A stretch of DNA of 20,503 nucleotides from Zygnema circumcarinatum. Its lineage: Eukaryota > Streptophyta > Zygnematophyceae > Zygnematales > Zygnemataceae. The position numbers and the translations under genes are program-made. The DNA is taken from assembly GCA_037447605.1 (NCBI GenBank), contig CM074812.1, positions 3,151,026-3,171,528 on the forward strand, written 5' to 3'. Positions 1-8,692 of this stretch are shown here, piece after piece (position 1 is the stretch's first letter; the number at the start of each line of letters is the position of its first letter). The notes beneath the pieces are model-generated. The model saw only the letters and a program-made list of their open reading frames with translations, searched no databases and had not been told where the DNA came from.

Positions 1-187
1 GGGTTTCCCACCAGGGCAATCGATGATTGATTATCGGTGAACAAGGTAATCGGGCGTTGTTCTCTCTTGCATTCATCAAAGAACTGCTGAAACCATACGC
101 CCTCCTTTGCAGCATGACAAGCACCCATGTACTCGCCTTCCGTACTCGATAACGCTACCGAGTCCTGCAACTTGGAGCTTTTCCCAC
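1..187 (-). mobile_element. Ty1/copia RNase H fragment, C-terminal half
   Basis: Translated on the minus strand this gives the end of a copia-type RNase H: GKSSKLQD, then VALSSTEGEYMGACHAA, then VWFQQFFDE and LFTDNQSSIALVGN. The S-S-T-E-x-E-Y block and the later D-N-Q-S block are diagnostic of copia pol. The frame stays open to the window edge, so the element continues to the left. On its N-terminal side, similarity stops at about position 187; beyond it the frame stays open but reads as unrelated sequence with a hydrophobic stretch, up to a stop near 327. The GYxDxDW part that should precede it is missing here; a matching piece lies near 941-1060 on the opposite strand. It is a truncated relic, not an intact element. 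Confidence 0.85.
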
Positions 188-889
188 AATGAAGTTCTCC
201 CACTACTTCAAGGTCCCTCTCACTCACTACCTCACGACACAAGTGTAGGCAGCCTAGCAGCACGAGCAGGCACAGAATAAGACCCGAGACTATGACAAAG
301 TAGTGTGGGTGGGTTACTTCCCATAATAAAACTATGCACTATATAATATGGTGTCTGTGACGTGACACACATGTCGCGTCGCGTCATGCGTACAAACCCA
401 TGCCAGCGAGTGCAGTGGAGCGCTTCAGTGGAATAGCGACCGACTGGAAACGCACCGTGGAAACCCCTCTGGCGCCGGAGCCCACAGTTCTTGATAGGCA
501 CCATTGCACTGAAAATACGGTTTGCCCGTTCCCAAAGCGGCCCGCTCCTTCGATCTTAAGCCAGCGAGCACCTCGGTAGTACACTCGAACTCGCGGACCC
601 GGTAAGTAGTCCCGCATCAAAAGCGCGTTCCGGTTAGCCGCCAAATAATATATCTTATGTCGTTTCGCGCGCCCGCAACTGCTGGGCAGCGCGCGCGCGA
701 CGCCAATCAAAGTTGTAGCGGCGTCCGTGCCAGCGAATCGGCGGCGCTGTTATCAAAGTTAGCGCGTCCGTTCTCAGCGCACATGTGTGGCCGCCCATCG
801 ATGGCGGCTAAGTTTCCATTACTGCATGGCTAAAAGCGCCTCACTGAGTGAACACCGACATTCCTAAATCTAAGAGCACTGACTTTGGC
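188..889. other. Unassigned sequence between retroelement pieces
   Basis: No recognisable gene. A minus-strand open frame at 384-710 has ordinary amino-acid composition but matches no family I know. The stretch at about 356-386 carries GTGACGTGACAC and CGCGTCGCGTC motifs resembling the ACGT-core repeats in the foldback element at 1827-2318 and in intron 5 of the CSN7 gene. It is probably decayed repeat sequence. Confidence 0.4.
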
Positions 890-1096
890 AGATCTCATGT
901 TCAGAACTGAGTACCACAACAAGTTAGTGTGTGCCATACAATGTCTAACTATCATACACTAACACTAACAGATTATGGGATCAGGTATGAGAGGGGGCCA
1001 ACCAGAGTGATTGGCTATACAGACTCAGATTGGGGCGGTGATGTAGACATTGTGTCATCTTCAGTGTCTCACTTAACCCCATGGAGGTGAGCAATT
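890..1096 (+). mobile_element. Ty1/copia RT-RNase H junction relic
   Basis: The frame containing 941-943 reads LTDYGIRYERGPTRV, then IGYTDSDWGGDVD, and reaches a TGA at 1094-1096. This matches the copia 'Y-L-x-G-T-x-D-Y-G-x-x-Y ... G-Y-x-D-x-D-W-A-G-D' junction between reverse transcriptase and RNase H, including the first RNase H catalytic Asp. Just upstream, the adjacent frame gives a weak AIQCLT match, so there is probably a frameshift near 930-945. After GGDVD the usual R-K-S-T-S-G-Y motif is degraded. Copia origin is well supported; the ends are approximate. Confidence 0.75.
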
Positions 1097-1189
1097 TTGC
1101 CTTGCTAACACCCATAATACGCAAGTATATATTCTGCTGACCCTTAATTGGGTGAGAACACAAAGAAAGGAGAGCTTGTCCTACACACT

Positions 1190-1823
1190 GCGGCCTATGC
1201 GGACATGATACACGGACGGAAAGAGCAGTGCCAGAGGAGTTGCCGCCGTTGACATTGGCAGGGAGGAATGGCAGGGGATGCGAATGAGGATCACTCTGGT
1301 TCACAGGGAGCCTACGCAAGGCCGCTGCAATCTGTGCGATACGGGCTTGAGCACCCTCCTCTGATTTGATGGGGGATTCAGACCAAGCCGGTTGCAATGC
1401 TGCGGCAATCGGCGCAGTGCGTGCGCGGGCAGCCAGATCGGACTCGGCCCCTAAGGCGTTTGTCAAGGAAGGGGACTCCATAGGATGCAGATGGATCGGC
1501 GGACGTTGCAGGATGGTATAAGAGGGTGAAGGAGGTGGATGAGGGCGAAAGGGGGGAGGAGTTCTCAATGGTGTGTGAGTAGCCGGAAGCATGTCCATGA
1601 AAGTGATCTCTGCAGGAGAGTTCCCTGCAGCTGCATCCTTCCCCTTTCGGGCTCTCTCACTGGAGAGTCTCCGCATGCATACACGGGCATCATGTCCTGT
1701 AATTTGGCAGAAAGTGCAGGTCCATGGCCCACAGCGCAGCCTCGGATTATGATTCGTGCCACAGGCAAGACAAACCCCCATCTGGAACCCCTGCCTCTAT
1801 CATCCGACGGCGCAAATCGGCCC
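1190..1823 (-). pseudogene. Gag-like zinc-knuckle protein remnant
   Basis: The minus strand from 1781 downward encodes a Cys-rich start (CLACGTNHNPRLRCGPWTC) running into a classical CX2CX4HX4C zinc knuckle, CTFCQITGHDARVC. A basic segment and a long Pro/Ala-rich tail follow, with two similar ARxAxIAAAL blocks. Retroviral-type Gag nucleocapsid domains look like this. Upstream at 1781-1823 the neighbouring frame reads ADLRRRMIEAG, a typical lead-in to such a knuckle, so a frameshift near 1780-1790 seems likely. The formal frame runs on to 981, but its last part is only the antisense of the copia relic. No intact polyprotein is present, so I call it a broken retrotransposon gag. A decayed cellular CCHC protein is the alternative. 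Confidence 0.55.
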
Positions 1824-1826
1824 TGG

Positions 1827-2318
1827 CAGAATAGATTCAGACCTTTTTTCGTCGGATGTACGGATAGTGATTTGAAATGTACAAAGCCTGCGCGTCTACA
1901 AGGTATAAGGGCGCAACACGTGGAGCGACATGATTGGTCGCAGCAACATATGACGTGACAAGTATGTTTGGGACCGTGACGTGACAAAACGAGACGCGAC
2001 AAAAGTGGAGTCCGCGGACGGCAGTCGGAAATGACGGGAAAAAACTGACAGAAAAAGATAGGGCACATAACGTAGCGTGTTTCAAGAAAAATCTTTCAGG
2101 TTTTTTCCCGCCATTTCCGACTGCCGTCCGCGGACTCCACTTTTGTCGCGTCTCGTTTCGTCACGTCACGGTCCCAAACATACTTGTCACGTCATATGTT
2201 GCCGCGACCAATCATGTCGCTCCACGTGTTGCGCCCTTATACCTTGTAGACACGCAGGCTTCGTACATTTCAAATCACTATCCGTACATCCGACGAAAAA
2301 AGGTCTGTATTTATTCTG
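1827..2318. mobile_element. Foldback / long-TIR element (492 bp)
   Basis: Two arms of about 225 bp (1827-2051 and 2093-2318) are inverted copies differing at only about ten positions, around a ~41-nt spacer. The outer ends are CAGAATAGATTCAGACC on the left and its complement with two changes on the right. The arms contain GACGTGAC and ACACGTGG motifs and a GATTGGTCGC box. It has no coding capacity; open frames in it are mirror images of each other. No clear target-site duplication is visible. It lies directly against the gag-like remnant, as if inserted into it. The long near-identical arms and short spacer fit a foldback or MITE-like DNA element and would extrude as a strong hairpin. Confidence 0.85.
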
Positions 2319-2334
2319 AAAAGTATGAAACAGC

Positions 2335-2372
2335 GCCGGGCAGCAAAAAAAAGGATTTTCTTGCTGCCCGGC
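2335..2372. repeat. Short hairpin
   Basis: GCCGGGCAGCAA is followed by an A-rich loop and then by TTGCTGCCCGGC, giving a perfect 12-bp stem. It sits between the foldback element and the TA-flanked palindrome. There is no U-tract logic for a terminator in a nuclear genome, and its role is unknown. Confidence 0.75.
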
Positions 2373-2739
2373 GAGAACGTACACTACATTCAGAAAAAGT
2401 ACACTGTAAATAGTCGCCCCCTAAATAAGGAAAATGATACAGCGGCCCCACTTTTTGGATATCGGCGCCCCCTTTTGGGAAAAAAATGTACTTTTTTTTT
2501 TGGCTAATCATCCCCCCCCTTGGATCTTTCGGGAGGAGAGATCTTGTAGACAATCGGACCCCGCGCCTCGCGCGCAGGATCCGACCGTGCACCGACGTAC
2601 AGCGCCGCGCATCGCGGCGTGGCCCGCGAGATGCGGCAAGCCTACGGAAAAGTTGTCCTCACCTGACCCGTTTGGGTCAGAGGTTGCCATGTGGCAGTCT
2701 GCCATTGGACAGCCCTGCTTCCGGTCCCCCATGCCGATA

Positions 2740-3168
2740 CAGTGGACCCCCATAATATTTTCCACCTTCTACAGTGCGTCCCCAAGAAATTCGCCCCGAT
2801 TTTGCCGAAACCACCTTTTTGTACGGTAACTCAATGTTAACGTATTAGGGGTGTTAACCTAACCTGACCTACTCTCCAATACAAAATCTGTTAATCGAAA
2901 CGGATTCCAAACATGGGTCACGCTTTTACGATGTACGGTAAAACGAATAAAATCTCTAAGTCGTACGGTATACGTACGGCACCAATACGAGCTCGTGTGT
3001 CTAAATAACGGTACGATACGATATGATACGATACGATACGTACGAACAGACATGAACTCTAACATAATACCGCTCGCCTATTGGTAACACGGACCTTATA
3101 TTTACAAATTACAATATTTTCGCCCAGTATTTGTCGAAACCATGGCGAAATATTATGGGGGTCCACTG
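2740..3168. mobile_element. Inner TA-flanked MITE-like element (429 bp)
   Basis: It has terminal inverted repeats of about 21 bp, CAGTGGACCCCCATAATATTT on the left and its complement on the right, with TA on both sides (2738-2739, 3169-3170). CAGTGGACCCC-type ends next to TA resemble pogo/Tigger-like MITEs. The interior is AT-rich, has no gene, and carries CGTACGGTA-type words and an ATACG short repeat. It sits exactly in the middle of the larger palindrome. TTCGCCC...GAAACCA words near 2789-2816 and 3117-3145 are direct repeats of each other. Confidence 0.65.
3011..3045. repeat. ATACG pentanucleotide repeat
   Basis: About six slightly imperfect copies of a CGATA/ATACG unit lie inside the inner TA-flanked element. 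No function is evident. Confidence 0.8.
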
Positions 3169-3569
3169 TATCGGCATGGGGGACCGGCAGCAGGGCTGTC
3201 CAATGGCAGACTGCCACGTGGAAACCACTGACCCAAAAGGGTCAGGTGAGGACAACGTTTCCATGGGCTCGCCGCATCTCGCGGGCCACGCTGCGATGCG
3301 CGGCGCCGTACGTCGGTGCACGGTCGGATCCTGCGCGCGAGGCGCGGGGTCCGATTGTCTACAAGATCTCTCCTCCCGAAAGATCCAAGGGGGGGGGATG
3401 ATTAGCCTAAAAAAAGGTACAATTTTTTCCCAAAAGGGGGCGCCGATATCCAAAAAGTGGGGCCGCTGTATCATTTTCCCTAAATAAAGTCACATTTCCG
3501 GCGTATATGTAGTTATGCACACGTAAGAACATGTACGAACATGTACGAACACGAGTTGCGCCAAATCCA

Positions 3570-3906
3570 TTGGCAATGGCTGTCTGGATCCGTCAACCAA
3601 TGGTTGCAACCTGCTAACCAATGGTTGGAACAATTGGCAATGGCTGTCTGGATCCGTCAAGCAATGGTTGCAACCACTGCTAACCAATGGCTTCAACCAT
3701 TGGCAACGGCTGTCTGGGTCCGTCAACCAATGGTTGCAACCATTGCCTAACCAATGGTTGGAATCATTGGCAATGGCTGTCTGGATCCGTCAACCAATGG
3801 TTGCAACCATTGCCAATGGCTGTCTGGATCCGCCAATCAACGGTTGTCAACCATGGCCAATAGCTAGCTGAGTCAACCAATCAATGGTTGGTTGCCAACC
3901 ATTGCC
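3570..3906. repeat. Minisatellite with 64-67 and 43-bp units
   Basis: TTGGCAATGGCTGTCTGGAT recurs with slight variation at 3570, 3634, 3700, 3767, 3810 and about 3853, so the spacing is 64, 66, 67 and then 43 bp. Each unit contains CCAATGGTTGCAACCATTG, itself a near-perfect inverted repeat, so single units can fold. Apparent proteins rich in QWL and MAVWIRQ are translations of the repeat and not genes. The 43-bp spacing equals the long unit minus its second CCAATGGTTG half. Confidence 0.9.
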
Positions 3907-3977
3907 ACCCTCATATTCTAAAAGAAACTACAACAGTTGCTCCACCTCGGCTGCAGCTGACCCAACTTCAAATTCAA

Positions 3978-3997
3978 CTTCAAATTCGAATTTGAAG
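3978..3997. repeat. Perfect 20-bp palindrome
   Basis: CTTCAAATTCGAATTTGAAG is self-complementary and is embedded in several direct copies of ACTTCAAATTC. It could be a regulatory dyad or simple-sequence noise; nothing around it decides. Confidence 0.8.
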
Positions 3998-5318
3998 CAA
4001 CTTCAAATTGATACCACAGAAATTGGTCTCCTCAGGAGCACTTTTCAAATGTTGAACCACAACTTTGGGTGGCAACTGCCAATAAGCTTCCTTAATAAAA
4101 ATAGAATTCTCTTCTGTGATCCGCAGTGGAGGTCAAGGGTGGATCCGGGATTTTAGGTCAGGGGGAGGGCTGACCAATGAATCGGAAAAAAAAAAAGCCA
4201 AAATTTGAGTCCGTTGTATTTGTGCTATTCAACCTTCAATTCGTTTTTTTCAGTTCTAACGCAAATGTGAGCAGCTTTGAGACATAGGGCGGCAGTCTCT
4301 CGTTGGGTTCAGTCATAATCCCCGCCCTCCACAAGACAAGCAATAGAATTTGCATTGATCCCGCTCATGGGTGTTGTTGTTTAAGGGTGTCGTCTTCGAT
4401 AGTTATTCCAATCCGAAGTTTGGGGGACCCAAGAAGTCTCTCTCTCTCTCTCTCTCACTCTCTCTCTTTCCCTCTCTATCTCTCCCTCTCCCTCTCGCCC
4501 TCTATCCCTATCAAGGAGTACTGCGAAACTCATCTACTTGGAATACATGTAAGCTCCCTAAGATACTTCGATGTAACTAAGGAAACGGACATGTATGGGA
4601 CTTCGATTCTCAATGAATTTTTCTGGAGTTGAGTATGCATGGGTGGACTATTGTAGTAGAACATTCCTTCGCTCTGTACATCTAACAAACGGATTCGAAC
4701 TTTGATTCGAATTCGCCCTTAGCTTTTTTCGTTTGTGCTTAAATTCTTTGCACCAGTTCCTCGTTGCTCGCCATACAGATGTTGGCCATGTACATTTGAT
4801 GGCATCATTGCCACCGTGAAGTCAATGCCATTTCCCCCTATACTAACTCGATATGCGCTCTACGGCTTCTCACGAATACAAAGGGTTTGTGCTCTCTGCC
4901 ACCAGCGGTCCTCCTAGTGTAGTCCAAACGATGTGGTGAGAATTGCTTACGTTCCATTCAAATTAGTAAGGTGTTTTTCACTATCATAAAATTTGAGGGC
5001 AGCTGGCAAGGCACCTCAACACTTGTACATTTCAGAAGGTTGACGTTTGCTCTTTCTGAAGGGGTAATGATCTGTAGTAATGTACTTATGTTTCCGTAAT
5101 AGACGAGGTGTGATAGTGTTGTGGTGATAACTCTCTCTCTCGCGTCCCTCAATTCAACATCTCAGAGAACAAAAGACCGGGATTTCCAAAACTTGAAGAA
5201 AATAAAAAGAACCACACAACAGATACTTTTATAACAACAAACAGGGCAAGGCAAATACCCCAACAAATGAAAGAGTCGCATTCATTCCATTTCTCCACCG
5301 TTACTCGCCAAGTGACAT
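3998..5318. other. Unassigned region with weak exon-like pieces
   Basis: No family is recognised. Plus strand 4512-4632 after the CT tract gives an open frame with ordinary composition (EYCETHLLGIH, then SLRYFDVTKETDMYG) ending in TGA. The minus strand at 4716-4855 gives YRVSIGGNGIDFTVAMM followed by HGQHLYGEQRGTGAKN and a stop. Minus 4958-5100 gives another short open stretch. None has a convincing splice partner in matching phase, so I do not call exons. A sequence near 4122-4156 (CAGTGGAGGTC ... GGATCCGGGATTTT) resembles DNA-transposon ends only loosely. Confidence 0.3.
4437..4505. repeat. CT microsatellite
   Basis: An almost pure TC run grades into CCCTCT units. Serine/leucine-rich open frames across it are artefacts. 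Confidence 0.9.
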
Positions 5319-5432
5319 CGATTGAGAGAGATGGAGAGAGAGAGGGGTGGGAGGAGTGACAGCCAGAGAGGATAGACACAGAAAGAGAGGAGAGACAGGC
5401 AGCCAGAGAGAGAGAGAGAGAGAGAAAAAAGA
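5319..5432. repeat. GA-rich microsatellite
   Basis: An interrupted GAGA tract ending in a clean GA run near 5407-5426. Minus-strand frames through it are Ser/Leu-rich artefacts. Confidence 0.85.
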
Positions 5433-5533
5433 GGCCCCTTCTGATTGACTGTTTTAAGTAAGTAGTTCGACACTGCAGCAAAGGAAAAGCCGCACCCGCC
5501 TGCCACCCGCCTGGCATACATCCGTTCATCCGT

Positions 5534-5700
5534 CCATGCCATGCCATGCCATGCATACATACATGCATGCATGCCTGCACGCACGAGGCCTGCCTTGACT
5601 TCTTCCGCTTCAAAGAAACTTTGTGGACCACAGTTCCGTTCCGTGCCAGAGCAGTTACGGTTCCCTGCCCTCAGTTCCGTGCCGTTCCGTTCGACCGAGT
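5534..5700. repeat. CATGC and GTTCCG short tandem repeats
   Basis: CATGC/CATGCATA repeats occupy about 5534-5583. Multiple GTTCCGT words follow at about 5633-5690. No gene is seen. Confidence 0.7.
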
Positions 5701-5808
5701 ACGGGTACGACTCGCTCTGCTGCTTCCAGCCATTGTTACGGCGGTCGAGACTTTGACCAAAGTTGACCAAGCTTGACTAACCGCTTTATGGCAGCGAGAG
5801 CACCTTCT

Positions 5809-5947
5809 AGAGAGAGTGAGAGAGAGAAAGATAGAGAGAGAGAGAGACTCCTCCCACCTCCCATAAGCCTCCTTCCCTGATTTCCTCCTTTCCTTCTGCG
5901 GAGCCAGCTGGCAAGGGGAGAGCCCTGCCGAGCGCTACCACTGAGTT

Positions 5948-5986
<39 letters not shown>

Positions 5987-6125
5987 GAGAGTGCTCCCGC
6001 CGAAGTAAGACAGACAAAGAATGAGAGAGTCCCATAGACAAACAGACCGACCTCTACAGACATCGAAAGGGAGCGCCAGGAAGCTTCAGCTGGCAAAGGG
6101 AGAGAGAGAGAGAGATAGAGAGCTC
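5809..6125. repeat. Cluster of GA microsatellites 3' of the CSP gene
   Basis: Three GA tracts (about 5809-5847, 5951-5992 and 6101-6123) are separated by pyrimidine-rich single-copy sequence. They lie downstream of the minus-strand cold-shock gene. The sequence from here to 6371 is pyrimidine-rich on the plus strand and probably includes that gene's 3' untranslated region. Confidence 0.75.
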
Positions 6126-6371
6126 TCACTATTCCCTTCTCCGTCGCCTCCTTTGCTCGCCTCCCTTCCGCTGACACTAAAAACCCAACCTCCTCCCGCC
6201 CCAACTAAGTACCCCCACACTCCCTCCTCTCCCTATCCCTCTCACACACCCCAAGTGCTGCTTCCCTCTCTCCGCCCCCTCCCTCACTCCCATCTCCTCA
6301 TCTCCTCCCTTCCCCTCCTATCCCTCCCCCCTCAGCACCAAGTAGAGAGAGCCTCCACCTCCCCTCTCCCT

Positions 6372-6932
6372 CTATCCCTGATTGGGGCAGTCCCGGCTGA
6401 TGTGGCCCGGCTGGCTGCACGTATAGCAGACCCGTGTCGACCCCCCTCCTCCTCCTCCTCCACCACCTCCCCCTCCTCCTCCCGAAGGACAATCCCTCGC
6501 AATATGTCCCGGCTCCTCACAGTTATAACACACCCTCTCTCCTCCATAGCCCCCTCCGCCTCCCCCTCCCCCTCCTCTCCCTCTCCCTCCCCTCCCCCTC
6601 CCTCCCCCTCCTCCTCCCATATACCCTCCCCCTCCTCCCCCTCCTCCCCCTCTCCCTCCTCCCCCGTAGCCACGTGGCGCCCCCTGCACGTGCGAGCCTC
6701 CCGGGCCTGTCACATCCAGCGCCTTAGTGCGGCCCTCGCTCTCCTCTACGGCGAACTCCACGGCCTCGCCCTCCCTGAGGGAACGAAACCCAACGGCGTG
6801 GATGGAGGTTTGGTGGACGAAGAGGTCTTCGCCGCCATCGTCAGGAGTGATGAAGCCGAAGCCCTTGGAGCTGTTGAACCACTTCACCTTGCCGGTCTTC
6901 TTATCGACAGCTTCCGCCACCACCGCCGCCAT
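6372..6932 (-). CDS. CSP: Cold-shock domain / CCHC zinc-knuckle glycine-rich protein
   Basis: A complete 186-aa single-exon frame. Residues ~12-77 form a cold-shock (OB-fold) domain with GKVKWFN, RNP1-like KGFGFI (23-28) and RNP2-like LFVHQ (37-41). The phrase [13 protein letters not shown] is typical of plant members. A Gly/Arg-rich region (~88-131) follows, then zinc knuckle [14 protein letters not shown] (135-148), a polyglycine linker, and knuckle [14 protein letters not shown] (169-182) near the C-terminus. One cold-shock domain with two knuckles matches the Arabidopsis GRP2/CSP2 type. Such proteins bind single-stranded RNA and DNA and act as RNA chaperones in nucleus and cytoplasm, often in cold response. 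The start has a good context (gaagccATGG). The glycine stretches are GGN-codon runs, seen as CCT/CCC pyrimidine runs on the plus strand, and their length is likely variable between strains. Confidence 0.95.
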   Translation of the reverse strand: MAAVVAEAVDKKTGKVKWFNSSKGFGFITPDDGGEDLFVHQTSIHAVGFRSLREGEAVEFAVEESEGRTKALDVTGPGGSHVQGAPRGYGGGGRGGGGGGGGGYMGGGGGGRGRGGRGRGGGGGGGGGYGGERVCYNCEEPGHIARDCPSGGGGGGGGGGGGGGSTRVCYTCSQPGHISRDCPNQG

Positions 6933-7560
6933 GGCTTCAAGCTTGCTGCGTGCCTGTCTCTAGAGTTCTCTCTCTCTCTACGTCTCTGAATTGCCTTTTA
7001 AGGGCCTCAGGAAACTCTCCCTCCCTCTTTCTCTCTCCCGCTATCCCTTCCTCTTTACCTCTCTCTCTCCCCCTCACTCTCCGTCCCTCTCCCTCTTTCT
7101 CCCTCTCTCTCCGGCGGCGGCGCTCGAAAGCGTCGAAGAAGAGGCCGACAACTGGCGGGAAAGAGCCCCATACAGGGAGCGTGCGACTCTGTGCGACGTC
7201 CTGCGAGACTCTGCGACTCCTCTCCGCGATCTGAAGAAGGACATTCATTGGTCCTGCGACTCCCTTTTTGTCACACGTCAGTCGCCGTCCAATGGGAACA
7301 AAGGAAACATCTAAGGGCAAACCCTAAAGTCGCCGGTGGCGTGCGACCGTGGCCTGCGAGGAAATGGACGGACGCGATTGGCTGAACGACGGTTTATCGA
7401 GTCGCAGAGGAGTCGTCAGCCAATGGCGTTACAGGAAGCGTCGCAGGGCTCAAACCCTAAAGCCGCCGCCGAGCGGCGGGGACTTGTCGGCGAGGGTTCA
7501 GGAAGCGGAGGGTTTTGGAGGCAGAGCTCACCGCTGATTGGCTGCGAAATGTTGATCTGA
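6933..7560 (-). promoter_or_regulatory. Upstream region of the CSP gene: CCAAT and telo-box motifs
   Basis: The first ~180 bp upstream (to about 7110) is CT-rich on the plus strand and GA-rich on the sense strand, consistent with a 5' untranslated region. Further upstream are five CCAAT/ATTGG boxes (7247, 7289, 7377, 7420, 7537) and two telo-box motifs AAACCCTAAA (7319-7328, 7452-7460) on the plus strand. TGCGACTC-type words recur at about 7180-7260. Telo-boxes are known in plant promoters of translation and growth genes. No TATA box is evident. Activity is inferred from motifs only. Confidence 0.45.
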
Positions 7561-7931
7561 CGGCTAAGCGCATTTTACGGGACGAGTAAACGGTCAAGAT
7601 TGTCTCAAATTCTGCAGAATGGAGGGCTTGTCGGAAGTGAGGTCGTCACTACACGACAAAATTATGATGAGGTGGTGCCGTACAGGCAGTGCTGTGCGTA
7701 CAGTACAGTACATGACTTCCAAAAGTTTCGTACTGTACAGTCAGAACCGTACCAATTCGTACGGTACCTTCGACCCTAGGGCTTGGTACAATGAAGTACG
7801 GAACTGTACTTTTTGTATGTGTCAGAAGTGCAAGCTTCTGGCTCCTGATTGGTTGCTTTGACTTTGAGGTGTGTGGTCAAGCTCGAAGGTTGAAAAAGGA
7901 AGTCCGATACTGTACTGTACATCCCAGAAAG
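7561..7931. other. Intergenic, no gene seen
   Basis: Short palindromic words such as GTACGGTACC and CGTACTGTACAG cluster at about 7678-7770. Open frames here are short and match nothing recognised. Confidence 0.5.
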
Positions 7932-8071
7932 GGAATTGCGAGTTACACACTTTTTTTGTCTAGATACACACCTTATAAAAAGGCCCAATACTCTAAGAAC
8001 CCTTAAATGAAATCTGACTGGCGGAAAAAGGTGTGCATCTAGACAACAAGGTGTGTAGATAGCAATTTTCC
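7932..8071. mobile_element. MITE-like inverted repeat (140 bp)
   Basis: TGTCTAGATACACACCTT at 7957-7974 pairs with AAGGTGTGCATCTAGACA at 8027-8044 (17 of 18 bases). The pairing continues outward more loosely: GGAATTGCGAGTTACACAC on the left against GTGTGTAGATAGCAATTTTCC on the right. The spacer is about 50 nt. It has no coding potential and no clear target duplication. A small non-autonomous DNA element is the simplest reading. Confidence 0.6.
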
Positions 8072-8394
8072 TCCTAAAAAAACCAACAAAAAGAAAGCCA
8101 GTGTCCACCTTGGCTTGGTCTATCAGGTGTGGAATTTAACTCGTGTAGTGTGCCGATAACAAGTATCTCGATATATTCTAGAATTATGTAACGTATCGGG
8201 ATAATAACGATATGGAATCACAACCATCGACCAGAGTGCTGATTATGCATCTGACGATATATCGGAGCGTACCGTCTTATATCGGGATATACCGAAGTGA
8301 AACTACTAGTATCAACCATAGTAGTTAGCTTGGAATGAGGTTCTCGGGCCATTCAAAGATATGGAAAATAGGACATCAAAGTCTGGCAGGCCAT
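8072..8394. other. Intergenic, no gene seen
   Basis: AT-rich sequence with recurring ATATCGG / CGATAT words (8168-8300) and a short dyad ACTACTAGT...ACCATAGTAGT. No gene is recognised. Confidence 0.5.
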
Positions 8395-8692
8395 GGCATG
8401 GGTCGGATGGCATGGGATGAATGGCATGGGTCAGATGGCATGGGTTGGATGGCATGGATCGGATGGCATGGGTCGGATGGCATGGGTCTGATGGCATGGG
8501 GTGGATAGCATGGGTCGGATGGCATGGGTCGGATGGCATGAGTCGGATGGCATGGGTCGGATGGCATGGATCGGATGGCATGAGTTGGATGGCATGGGTC
8601 GGATGGCATGGGTCGGATGGCATGAGTCGGATGGCATGGTCGGATGGCATGGGATGGATGGCATGCCATAGCATGGGATGGAGGCCATGAAC
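8395..8692. repeat. 14-bp minisatellite, ~21 copies
   Basis: The unit GGCATGGGTCGGAT is repeated about 21 times with point variants (GGATCGGAT, GAGTCGGAT, GGTTGGAT), and breaks down after 8650. The unit lacks stop codons in its frames, so it produces long artefactual proteins on both strands (WHGSDGMAW-type and MPSDPCHPTHAI-type). Confidence 0.95.

Larger units (their letters stand above)
2440..3468. mobile_element. TA-flanked palindromic DNA element (outer)
   Basis: The ends are inverted copies beginning CAGCGGCCCCACTTTTTGG and each is bordered by TA (2438-2439 and 3469-3470), the target duplication expected of the Tc1/mariner-pogo superfamily. The arms 2440-2739 and 3169-3468 are each 300 bp and nearly identical in inverted orientation. 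They meet at a TA in the context CCGATATCGG once the inner element (2740-3168) is removed. No transposase is encoded; frames in the two arms are mirror translations of each other. I infer a non-autonomous palindromic element. Confidence 0.75.

Noticed and set aside
2434-3487. Similar ~85-120-aa frames (GVHCIGMGDR...) in the two arms, suggesting a duplicated gene
   Set aside because: They are mirror copies created by the 300-bp inverted arms; no domain, and the end sequences and TA borders show a DNA element.
3541-3871. QWL-rich open frames
   Set aside because: Translation of the 64/43-bp minisatellite with no conserved protein features.
4122-4156. hAT-like transposon end (CAGTGGAGG...GGATCCGGGATTTT)
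   Set aside because: Only a loose resemblance; no matching second end or target duplication found nearby.
6021-6989. 322-aa plus-strand Ser/Pro-rich frame opposite the CSP gene
   Set aside because: It is the antisense of the cold-shock/zinc-knuckle gene and flanking GA tracts; the minus strand has clear domains.
8379-8692. CRISPR-like array
   Set aside because: Contiguous 14-bp units without spacers in a nuclear genome.
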